Source: Bradyrhizobium cenepequi (GTDB lineage Bacteria; Pseudomonadota; Alphaproteobacteria; Rhizobiales; Xanthobacteraceae). From it: DNA of 64,000 bases. Numbering within the stretch: the stretch's first letter is position 1; every line of letters begins with the position of its first letter. Made by a program: the position numbers and the translations under genes. The DNA lies in contig NZ_JAGKJI010000008.1 of the NCBI RefSeq assembly GCF_020329485.1, positions 1 through 64,000 on the forward strand, read 5' to 3'. Positions 8,610-16,034 of the stretch are shown in pieces. A model generated the notes under the pieces. That model worked only from the letters and a program-made list of their open reading frames with translations. It was not told where the DNA came from and made no database searches.

Positions 8610-9800
8610 TCAGTTCCACGTATTCAGAGCGGCGGTCAGACGTCTCAAGCCTTTGTCGAGTGACTCAAGATCGATGCCGTAGGAGAGTCTAACCCCGGCG
8701 GGGTCTCCAAAGGCTGTGCCGGAAACCGTTGCGACACCAGCGTCCATCAGCAAGGCGTTAACGATGTCATCGGGGTTGGATTTGCGGCCAGTACGATTGG
8801 CACGTCGCTGCAATTCGGTAAGATCAAGATAGAAGTAAAATCCACCCTGGGCAGCGGGCGTGGGCACCAATGTCAGCGCTGAAAGGATCGATAATCCAAG
8901 CGCTCGCGCATTGGTGACCTGGCGCTGCAATTGCAGTTGGAAGACTGGATCGCCGGACTCCAGGTGATGGAGCAGCGCATGCTGTGCAATGACATTGGGA
9001 TTGGAGGTCGTATGGCTTTGTAGCGCCTTAACCGCGCTGATGACAGTCTTGGGTCCGGCGAGATAACCAATCCGCCAGCCAGTCAGGGCTAACGACTTGG
9101 AAAACGAATTGACGATCAAAGTACGATCGCGTGCTTGGGGCGCGACCGAAATAATCGAATCATGGGTATGCGGGGCATGGGCGAAAGCCCCGTAGCATTC
9201 ATCGAAGATGATCCAGAAATCCCGGTCAATGGCAAGTTGGGCAACGCCAGCCAGAGTGTCGCGGTCGTAGATCGTGCCGGTCGGATTGTTTGGCGTGTTG
9301 ACCACAATCGCCTTAGTCTTTGATGTAACCGCCGCCGCGAGGTCCGTAAGCCGCGGCACATAGTTACTATTCCGGGTCTCGATAAAGACGGGCGTACCGC
9401 CAGCAACGACAATCTGGGCCGGGAAAGTAGTCCAGTAGGGGACGGGGATCAGCACTTCGTCGCCGGGATTCAGAAGAGCCATGGCCGCATTGAAGAGCGC
9501 CTGTTTGGCGCCGTTCGTCACCGCGATCTCGTCTGTCGACCAGGGTTGAGCGGTGTCGGCGGAAATCTTGCCAGCAAGTGCATGGCGCAACTCTAGCAGC
9601 CCGACCGTGTCGGTATAGCGGTTGAGATTGCGATTTATCGCGGCGATGGCGCCATTGCGCACCGAAGGCGCTAGGTCGCTCCAGATCTCTCCAGCGGTCA
9701 AATCGACGATGTCCTTGCCGCTCGCGGCAGCTGCTTTGGCGGCGGTCCTCGCCGCGGCGGTGCCCGACGATTTGAACAAGGCTGTCCGCTGCGCCAACAT
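8610..9800 (-). CDS. Class I aminotransferase, candidate phosphonopyruvate transaminase
   Basis: A 396-residue aspartate-aminotransferase-like enzyme. Seen in order: VTNGAKQALFNAAMALL (phosphate-binding loop), NTPNNPTGTIYD, the PLP-ring Asp in WIIFDECYGAF, the Schiff-base Lys in NSFSKSLALTGWRIGYLAG, and the C-terminal Arg in GVRLSYG. Following a PEP mutase, an aminotransferase is one known way to pull the unfavourable equilibrium forward by turning phosphonopyruvate into phosphonoalanine. No phosphonopyruvate decarboxylase is seen in the window, which favours that idea but does not prove it. GAGGAG lies seven bases before the ATG at 9800. A TTG at 9821 is rejected. Confidence 0.8.
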   Translation of the reverse strand: MLAQRTALFKSSGTAAARTAAKAAAASGKDIVDLTAGEIWSDLAPSVRNGAIAAINRNLNRYTDTVGLLELRHALAGKISADTAQPWSTDEIAVTNGAKQALFNAAMALLNPGDEVLIPVPYWTTFPAQIVVAGGTPVFIETRNSNYVPRLTDLAAAVTSKTKAIVVNTPNNPTGTIYDRDTLAGVAQLAIDRDFWIIFDECYGAFAHAPHTHDSIISVAPQARDRTLIVNSFSKSLALTGWRIGYLAGPKTVISAVKALQSHTTSNPNVIAQHALLHHLESGDPVFQLQLQRQVTNARALGLSILSALTLVPTPAAQGGFYFYLDLTELQRRANRTGRKSNPDDIVNALLMDAGVATVSGTAFGDPAGVRLSYGIDLESLDKGLRRLTAALNTWN

Positions 9801-10169
9801 GAGCGCGCTCCTCTCCAACAAGTCGCTTATGGTTGCTGCAGTGACGTGAAATCGGCCTCGCTCATTCGAAAGGAGAGCGTACGGCCTACCAGAGACAAGT
9901 CACCGTCCGCGTCGGCGGTTCTCGGTGAGAGAAATGAGCTCGTAGCTCTTCTTCGGTGCCTGGCCATCGAAATAGATGAGCTGTTAGAGCCATGATACGG
10001 CGGTGGTTGAGTAAGGGCTATCGCGCTGTCGTGCCACTTGATGACATCTCCAGTATCAGGAAGCCAAACAAATGCCTTGTTCGAGATTTCGTTGGAACGC
10101 GACGATATTTGAGAGGGGTGCATGACAGTAGTCCGTCCAAAATGAGTATGTTGCCGGATGAATGAGAAG
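9801..10169. other. Gap between pepM-like gene and aminotransferase, possible gene remnant
   Basis: No intact gene is seen. On the minus strand two adjoining frames read like coding sequence: KAFVWLPDTGDVIKWHDSAI around 10000-10070 and, one frame over, LIYFDGQAPKKSYELISLTE ending with a stop near 9902. They may be pieces of one small frameshifted gene of unknown family. Confidence 0.3.
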
Positions 10170-11108
10170 CTATTGCTGTAGGTCAGAGGGGCGCAGATAT
10201 CGCGCTTCCGCACGGGCGAGTTCGTCGTATCCCAACAAGTCGAAGACCTGGTCGAGCGTCGCGATATGTGGCTCGATGCCGGCAATGCTTTCCTCAGCGA
10301 TGATGCGGCCGCACACGTGCCGCATTGCCGCTATTGCAGCTCGCATGGAGTGGTTGGCCCAGATCACTGTGGAGATGCCGGCATCACGATATGTAGAGAC
10401 GGGTGTTCGATAGTATTTCGTCGGAACGATTACGACAGGCAGGCGGCTCTGCCAGGAATTCGCGAACGAGAGGATCTCGTCTGCGGTGCTCTTACGCGAG
10501 TGAATGAGGATGGCGTCAGCTCCCGCTGCGGCGTAAGCGCTAGCACGTAGAAGCGCCTCGTCCATTCCATGGCCGGCGATCAGCGCTTCGGTCCGAGCGA
10601 CGAGAACCAAGTTGTCCGCGACTGTATCTTTCACTGCTCGCAGCCGGGCCGAGAATTCATCGACATCGGCGATCGGATGCCGATCGCCAACGAACGAGTT
10701 CATCTTCGGAAAACAGCTGTCCTCCAGCGCAACGCCGGCAGCGCCACGCTGACGGAGTTTCCGCGCCAGCAGGCGCGCATTGTTGAAGTTCCCGAAGCCA
10801 CTATCGCCGTCAACGAGCACAGGCAGCTCGGTCGAGTCGACGATGCGCTCGACCACGTCGACGATTTGGCTCCACGAAGCTTCGTTGGCATCGCGGTAGC
10901 CGAGAGAGGAGGCAATTGACAGGCCCGACGCCCAGATACCTTTGAAGCCTGCGCGCTTGGCGACGGCGCCGGAGAGAGCATCATGAGCCTCCATGAGGAA
11001 GGTGAGGTCGCGGTCGGAGCAGATGGCAGCTCGCAGCCTTTCTGCAAATGAGAGGTCAGCACATCGATCAGGGCCTTTGGCGAGAAAAGATTGTGATTGA
11101 TCTTGCAT
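10170..11108 (-). CDS. PEP-mutase-like enzyme with atypical EDS motif
   Basis: A 312-residue isocitrate-lyase-superfamily barrel closest in pattern to phosphoenolpyruvate mutase, the enzyme that makes the first C-P bond. It has FLMEAHDALS, IWASGLSIASSLGYRD (active-site Asp), VDGDSGFGNFNNA (metal-binding DGD), VARTEALI (catalytic Arg) and the gating loop LEDSCFPKMNS. The canonical loop motif is EDKxxxxxNS. Here the Lys is Ser (codon 10716-10718), while the later Lys-x-Asn-Ser of the loop is kept. Phosphonopyruvate hydrolase or another C-C lyase of the superfamily remains possible. The ATG at 11108 follows AAGGAG. The open frame to 11336 has no family similarity. Confidence 0.8.
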   Translation of the reverse strand: MQDQSQSFLAKGPDRCADLSFAERLRAAICSDRDLTFLMEAHDALSGAVAKRAGFKGIWASGLSIASSLGYRDANEASWSQIVDVVERIVDSTELPVLVDGDSGFGNFNNARLLARKLRQRGAAGVALEDSCFPKMNSFVGDRHPIADVDEFSARLRAVKDTVADNLVLVARTEALIAGHGMDEALLRASAYAAAGADAILIHSRKSTADEILSFANSWQSRLPVVIVPTKYYRTPVSTYRDAGISTVIWANHSMRAAIAAMRHVCGRIIAEESIAGIEPHIATLDQVFDLLGYDELARAEARYLRPSDLQQ

Positions 11109-11717
11109 GCCTGCTCCTTGGGGGCCCGTTTGACCGGCCAGACATTCAGGGCGTGCGCCGCCCAGTTCTTGATGGAGGCCATGCCGCTCGGCCAATGTCG
11201 CAGCTTTACCTATAGGTGACATGCGTCTGTCATCTAGATCAATGACTAGGGTTGGTAGTTGACCGGGCTGCAAATTGTTGCCTATCGAGATGCCTCCGGC
11301 TGGCCAAGCCCCGACAATCACAAGATGTTCGATCATTGACGCAGATTCGAAGAACGCTGCGTTCGCCCAATGCCCCTCGAGTTCATCGCGCTGCGTCGTT
11401 GATCTTTCAATCCTCCGCGCGTTGCTGAGACCGCGCGACGCGCGCTAAGGGTTTTTGGTGACTCGTATTCTAAGCACCCTTCGGCCTGCTAAAGGCGTTC
11501 GAGGGTGGAATCGGGATCGTGGCGCTGCCGCCGTCGACCGGATTACGAGGGCAAGTTTAAGTCGGACGAATGCGTTTCTTCGGTGGGCAGTGTTTCAGCA
11601 ACGGATTCCGACAAGCAAGAAATCCTCGATGCTAGGGAGCTTCGATAATCGTTCTGGGCAAGCACTGGACATCGAGATCATGCGTCTTTGATGCTAACAG
11701 TCCGATTTGCGACATGC
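11109..11717. other. Divergent intergenic region upstream of pepM-like and T6SS operons
   Basis: No supported gene. On the minus strand 11230-11336 reads HLVIVGAWPAGGISIGNN, which resembles a FAD/NAD-binding GxGxxG motif with one Gly changed to Trp, so it may be the stub of a lost flavoprotein gene. No -24/-12 element facing the minus-strand block was seen. Confidence 0.3.
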
Positions 11718-11733
11718 TGTCGGAGCCACGACA
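11718..11733 (+). promoter_or_regulatory. NifA upstream activator site (TGT-N10-ACA) of T6SS operon
   Basis: TGT at 11718-11720 and ACA at 11731-11733 are separated by exactly ten bases, the NifA binding consensus. It lies about 45 bases before the -24 element that follows. Confidence 0.75.
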
Positions 11734-11776
11734 CGTCCGCTTGAGCAAATAGCCTTACAAATCAGACTCTCGCAGT

Positions 11777-11792
11777 TGGCACGAGCCTTGAT
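11777..11792 (+). promoter_or_regulatory. Sigma-54 (-24/-12) promoter of T6SS operon
   Basis: TGGCACG-AGCC-TTGAT matches the RpoN consensus TGGCACG-N4-TTGCW except for A in place of C in the -12 box. Predicted transcription start is near 11802, shortly before an AAGGAG ribosome site and the fdxN-like leader frame. Confidence 0.8.
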
Positions 11793-11835
11793 AGGGAGAT
11801 GTCGTGCAGCGTCGCCTGCTCAAGGAGTCGCACTG

Positions 11836-11949
11836 ATGGCTTGCAAGATTATCGCTTCTCAGTTCGCTTTATGCGGCGGGTGCGAATTCGACTGCCCAAA
11901 CGCCGCTATCCGTCTCAATGCGCGTCCGCGCACGATTTCGTGGCCGTGA
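11836..11949 (+). pseudogene. fdxN: 5' fragment of fdxN-type ferredoxin, now leader frame of tssA
   Basis: A 37-codon frame starts at ATG 11836 after AAGGAG. Its first 28 residues (MACKIIASQ, then LCGGCEFDCPNAAI) match the N-terminus of rhizobial FdxN 2[4Fe-4S] ferredoxins, except that the first Cys of CxxCxxCxxxCP is Phe. Similarity stops after about residue 28 and the second cluster is gone, so no ferredoxin can be made. The frame ends TGA at 11947-11949, overlapping a GTG (11946) that is the likely tssA start. It thus looks like a captured nif-gene promoter, leader and ribosome site driving tssA by translational coupling. Confidence 0.7.
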
Positions 11950-13553
11950 TCGACCACGGGGTCGCGATTCGAGCCGACACCGATGCGCGCGCGCTCTACG
12001 GCGCCGCGCCTGTGCCGGGCGCTATGCCCGCCGGAACCAATGTCCGTGATGCGGCCGAATTCGAGCAGCTCGAAGCCGAGGTGCGGCGCATGGATGCCCA
12101 CGGACCAGCTGCGGTTGATTGGCGGAAAGTCAGTGCGCAGTCCCTTAACATCCTGACTAACCAATCAAAGGACGTCCTGGTTGCCTGCTGGGCGAGCTAT
12201 GCTCTGTTTCGCACCGAGGGATATCGGGGCCTCGCGGTGGGTTTAGCAATTTTGGGCGGCATGGTGGACGCGCATTGGGAAGGGCTGTTTCCGCCGGTCA
12301 AGCGGGAACGTGCGCGGGTCGGAGCGGTCGATTGGCTCGTCGGCCGCGTTGGACCGGCAGTGGCTGACAATCCACCCACTGAGGCCGATTATCCGGCGGT
12401 ACTCGCCGCCTATGATACGCTTGATGATCTCGATCGGCTGCTCGGCGAAAGGCTGGTCAAAGAACAGGTCGCTTTGGGTGAGTTAGCTAGGGCGCTGAGA
12501 TCGCACTACGAAGAAGCCAAGCGTGCGAGCGCCGCTGTGGCTGAATCCGCGGGTGAGGCGGCCTGTGCTGCTGAGCCGGCCGTGGCCGCACCGGCAGAGT
12601 TCGCTCCGCCGATTGACCAGCCTCATCCGGCGGTGATGGGTCCAACGGTACTGTCTGCCGCCGATGGCGACCGGGCTGGCTTGGCGGAACGCTTACCGGA
12701 TATGCTGCGGCAGGCCGCCGCCGCCCTGCGCGTCACATCTGGCGCAGACCCGAAGGTCTATCTGCTCAATCGCGTGGGCTCGTGGATGCGTTTTGACGCG
12801 CTGCCGCCCGATACCGCAGGCCGCACCAACGTGTTTCCGCCCGCCGATGACATCGTCGCCTTAGAAGCAAAGGTGGCAGCCGGTCAGCACGCCGATGTCG
12901 TGAATTTGGCCGAAGACATCGCTTGGACCGGACCGTTCTGGCTCGACGCTCACCGGCATGCTGCCAAGGCGCTGGCGCAGATGGGGCGGTCATTTGAGCC
13001 GGCGGCCGCGGTCGTGCGCGCCGCGGTAGCCATGCTGGTCACACGCTATCCGCGGATCCTGGAGTTTCATTTCAACGACGGCCGGCCGTTCGCAGACGAT
13101 GAAACGCGTGCTTGGGGCGCCGTCGGTGCAGCAGACGCGTCGATCGGCCGTGATCCTGTGCAGGAGGCAGTCGCCGAGGCATACAAGCTGATCGGCGGCG
13201 GGCAGCCGCAGGCGGCGCTCGAGAAGCTGTCGCGTGCGCTGGATGGCATGACCGGCGAACGTGCGCGTTTCGTCGGCCAGCTTGCGCAGGCACGTTTCTG
13301 CATCGAGACTGGCTTTGTCACGACCGCCGTGGCGCTGCTGGAGCACATGGAAGGGGTTGTCGCCGAGCGCGAACTGGAAAGCTGGGAGCCCGCGCTTGCG
13401 CTCGAAATTGCCGAACTGCGCTTCCGCGCGATGACCCATTCCGACTCGCAACAGATGATCGACGAGCCTCGCCGTCGTCTCGCGCTCGAGCAGATCCGAA
13501 CGCGGGTCGCACGCATCGACATCGCACGTGCGGGCCGACTCGCTCGCCACTGA
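11946..13553 (+). CDS. tssA: T6SS protein TssA (ImpA N-terminal domain)
   Basis: A 535-residue ImpA/TssA protein, the cap that guides sheath and baseplate assembly. The ImpA_N block is clear: DWRKVSAQSLNILTNQSKD followed by VACWASYALFRTEGYRGLAV and MVDAHWEGLFPP. An Ala/Pro/Glu-rich linker follows (about residues 195-235), then a helical C-terminal domain. The GTG at 11946 is chosen because family similarity starts there (IDHGVAIRADTDARALYG) and it overlaps the fdxN-like leader stop. The frame extends back to 11799, but that would lie before the predicted transcript start. First gene of the T6SS operon. Confidence 0.9.
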   Translation: MIDHGVAIRADTDARALYGAAPVPGAMPAGTNVRDAAEFEQLEAEVRRMDAHGPAAVDWRKVSAQSLNILTNQSKDVLVACWASYALFRTEGYRGLAVGLAILGGMVDAHWEGLFPPVKRERARVGAVDWLVGRVGPAVADNPPTEADYPAVLAAYDTLDDLDRLLGERLVKEQVALGELARALRSHYEEAKRASAAVAESAGEAACAAEPAVAAPAEFAPPIDQPHPAVMGPTVLSAADGDRAGLAERLPDMLRQAAAALRVTSGADPKVYLLNRVGSWMRFDALPPDTAGRTNVFPPADDIVALEAKVAAGQHADVVNLAEDIAWTGPFWLDAHRHAAKALAQMGRSFEPAAAVVRAAVAMLVTRYPRILEFHFNDGRPFADDETRAWGAVGAADASIGRDPVQEAVAEAYKLIGGGQPQAALEKLSRALDGMTGERARFVGQLAQARFCIETGFVTTAVALLEHMEGVVAERELESWEPALALEIAELRFRAMTHSDSQQMIDEPRRRLALEQIRTRVARIDIARAGRLARH

Positions 13554-13587
13554 TTTCGCCAAAGTCAAGGTCTTAACGGGAGCTCAT

Positions 13588-14079
13588 ATGGCAAAGGAAA
13601 GCTCGGTCGCTCCGAAGGAGCGTATCAATATCCGCTTCAAGCCCGCAACCGGCAACCTCAAGGAGGATGTCGAGCTCCCGCTCAAGCTCTTGGTTTTGGG
13701 CAACTTCACCGGACGGGCCGATGACCGCCCGGTTGAGGAGCGGGAGCTCGTCAGCATCAACAAGGATAATTTTGACGAGGTGGTCAAAGGTAAGGAACTG
13801 AGCCTCGATATGTCCGCTGAAAACAAGCTCGACGAGTCGGCCGAGGCCGGCAAGCTGTCCATATCGCTCAAGTTTGAGAGCCTGAAGGACTTCGAGCCCG
13901 AGCGTGTTGCACAACAAATCTCGGAACTGCGCGCGTTGACCGAATTGCGCGCGGCTCTCATCGCACTTAAGAGTCCGCTTGGCAACGTGCCGAGCTTCCG
14001 TAAAGCCATCCAGAACCTGCTCGAAGACGACGGCTCGCGGCCGCGCCTCTTGAGCGAGCTCACCATCAAGGACGGATAA
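13588..14079 (+). CDS. tssB: T6SS contractile sheath small subunit TssB
   Basis: A 163-residue TssB/VipA/ImpB protein that pairs with TssC to form the contractile sheath. Seen: the N-terminal RINIRFKPATGN, the LPLKLLVLGNFTGR strand and the closing R-P-R-LLSELTIKDG, all family hallmarks, with normal length. The ATG at 13588 is preceded by GGGAG. It is 34 bases after tssA and 34 before tssC, in the usual order. Confidence 0.95.
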   Translation: MAKESSVAPKERINIRFKPATGNLKEDVELPLKLLVLGNFTGRADDRPVEERELVSINKDNFDEVVKGKELSLDMSAENKLDESAEAGKLSISLKFESLKDFEPERVAQQISELRALTELRAALIALKSPLGNVPSFRKAIQNLLEDDGSRPRLLSELTIKDG

Positions 14080-14113
14080 GCGGATTGATAAGCGTTCAAG
14101 GAGCGAAGGCGCT

Positions 14114-15598
14114 ATGAGCGATACAAGCGCGCAGCAAGTGGCCGAAGTCATCACAACGACAACTGACCTTACGCTGCTGGATCAGGTTCTCGTCGAAACC
14201 AAGATCACCCCACGCGACGAGGGTTACGACGTCGCCCGGCGGGGTGTCGCGGCTTTCCTCGCCGAGCTCACCAAACCGGGGCGGGCCGAGGAGAAGGTCG
14301 ACAATGCGCTTGTCGATCGGATGATCGCGGAGATCGATCGCAAGATCTCAGCACAGCTTGACGCCGTGCTGCACACCGACGAGTTTCAAAAGCTCGAGTC
14401 GGCCTGGCGCGGGCTTAAGTTCATGGTCGATCGGACCGATTTCCGTCAGAACATTAAGATAGAAATTCTCAGCGTCAGCAAGGATGAGCTGCTCACCGAT
14501 TTTGAGGATAGCCCAGAAATCGTCAAGTCCGGCCTGTACAAGCACGTCTACACCGCCGAGTTCGGCCAGTTCGGCGGCGAGCCCGTGGCGGCCATGGTAG
14601 CGAACTATGAGTTTAGCACCGGCAGCCAGGACGTTAAGCTCATGCGCTACATGAGCGCGGTAGGCGCTATGGCGCATGCGCCGGTCATTGCCTCTGCCAG
14701 GCCGGACATGTTCGGGGTCGAATATCATGAGGAGATCGCAAATCTCCGGGACCTGCAATCAATCTTTGAGGGGCCAAAATACGCCAAGTGGAATTCGTTC
14801 CGCGAAAGTGAGGACGCACGCTATTTCGGCCTGACGCTACCGCGTTTCCTGCTGCGCTTGCCCTATGGGCCGGATACGGTTCCGGTAAAGAGTTTCAATT
14901 ACCAGGAAGCGTCGGATGGCGAAACCGACAACTATTTATGGGGCAATGCCATTTTTGCCTTCGCAACGCGCCTGACCGAAAGCTTCGCCAAGTATCGCTG
15001 GTGCCCGAACATCATCGGCCCGCAGTCGGGCGGGGCGGTGGAGGACCTCAATCTGCATGTCTACGAGTCGATGGGACAGTTGCAGTTCAAGGTCCCGACG
15101 GAGGTCCTCATCTCGGACCGACGCGAATTCGAACTCGCCGAACAGGGCTTTATCGCGCTGACCATGCGCAAGGGCTCTGACAACGCCGCTTTCTTCTCGG
15201 CCAATTCTGTGCAGAAGCCGAAGTATTTCGGCAATACCCAAGAAGGCAAGACAGGCGAGCTGAACTACAAGCTCGGCACCCAGTTGCCGTACATGTTCAT
15301 AATCAACCGGTTCGCGCACTATATCAAAGTGCTGCAGCGCGAGAACATCGGCTCGTGGAAGAGCAAGGAAGAGCTGCAGAGCGAGCTCAACGACTGGATC
15401 CGCCAGTATGTCGCTGATCAGGAGAGTCCGTCAGCAGACGTACGTTCGCGGCGGCCCTTGCGGAAGGCGGAAATCACAGTTGAGGATGTGGAAGGTGAAC
15501 CGGGCTGGTATAGCGTCGGCATAGCTGTCGTTCCACACTTGAAGTACATGGGCGCGGATTTTGCCTTGACCTTAAAGGGTAAGCTCGACAAGCAATAG
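14114..15598 (+). CDS. tssC: T6SS contractile sheath large subunit TssC
   Basis: A 494-residue TssC/VipB/ImpC protein of normal length. Visible marks are LESAWRGLKFMVDRTDF, SVSKDELLTDFED, the GEPVAAMVANYEF segment, LRLPYGPDTVPVKSF, and the conserved NIGSWKSKEELQSELNDWI near the C-terminus. It forms the outer sheath around the Hcp tube. AAGGAG precedes the ATG. A degenerate copy of its first 700 bases lies at 54189-54890. Confidence 0.97.
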   Translation: MSDTSAQQVAEVITTTTDLTLLDQVLVETKITPRDEGYDVARRGVAAFLAELTKPGRAEEKVDNALVDRMIAEIDRKISAQLDAVLHTDEFQKLESAWRGLKFMVDRTDFRQNIKIEILSVSKDELLTDFEDSPEIVKSGLYKHVYTAEFGQFGGEPVAAMVANYEFSTGSQDVKLMRYMSAVGAMAHAPVIASARPDMFGVEYHEEIANLRDLQSIFEGPKYAKWNSFRESEDARYFGLTLPRFLLRLPYGPDTVPVKSFNYQEASDGETDNYLWGNAIFAFATRLTESFAKYRWCPNIIGPQSGGAVEDLNLHVYESMGQLQFKVPTEVLISDRREFELAEQGFIALTMRKGSDNAAFFSANSVQKPKYFGNTQEGKTGELNYKLGTQLPYMFIINRFAHYIKVLQRENIGSWKSKEELQSELNDWIRQYVADQESPSADVRSRRPLRKAEITVEDVEGEPGWYSVGIAVVPHLKYMGADFALTLKGKLDKQ

Positions 15599-15613
15599 AG
15601 GGGTAGGCAGGCG

Positions 15614-16030
15614 ATGTTCGACCGCAGCCTTATTGAACGCTTGGAAGACGCAACAGCGACCATGGTCCCGTTGCAGAAGCAGGGTTCGTTCGACCGTATC
15701 CAGGTGAGTATCCTGGAAAACCTGCGCCGGATCCTGAACTCCCGCCAGGGGTGCTGCGAGGCACGGCCCGACTTCGGTATGCCAGATCTCAACGATGCGA
15801 TCGGGCAGGGTGCCGAGGCGGTGCGCGCGGTCGCACATTCGCTCAAGCAGCAGATCGAAATGTTCGAGCCGCGCCTCAAGAATATTTCAATCCGCTTTCA
15901 TGCCGATCCTAACAACCCGCTGCAGCTGGCTTTCCACATCAACGCAATGCTGAATTGTCCTGACCAGGTGGAACGTGTCTCGTTCGATACCATCTTGGGC
16001 GACGACAAGCGCGTCCGAGTGAGGGGCTGA
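15614..16030 (+). CDS. tssE: T6SS baseplate protein TssE
   Basis: A 138-residue gp25-like baseplate component. It has the ILENLRRILNSRQG pattern with the following YGMPDL-like segment (FGMPDLND) and a C-terminal beta region (NPLQLAFHINAML) typical of TssE/ImpF. It links the inner sheath end to the TssFGK wedges. Position between tssC and tssF and a purine-rich AGGGG leader support the call. Confidence 0.92.
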   Translation: MFDRSLIERLEDATATMVPLQKQGSFDRIQVSILENLRRILNSRQGCCEARPDFGMPDLNDAIGQGAEAVRAVAHSLKQQIEMFEPRLKNISIRFHADPNNPLQLAFHINAMLNCPDQVERVSFDTILGDDKRVRVRG

Positions 16031-16034
16031 ATCG

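Noticed and set aside
8610..9821. TTG at 9821 as start of the aminotransferase
   Set aside because: ATG 9800 has GAGGAG at ideal distance; the TTG lacks a ribosome site.
11109..11336. N-terminal extension of the PEP-mutase-like gene
   Set aside because: The frame is open, but the extra 76 residues do not resemble the family, and an AAGGAG ribosome site sits right before ATG 11108.
11799..11945. Earlier start for tssA at 11799
   Set aside because: This ATG lies before the predicted sigma-54 transcript start, and the added residues do not resemble TssA.
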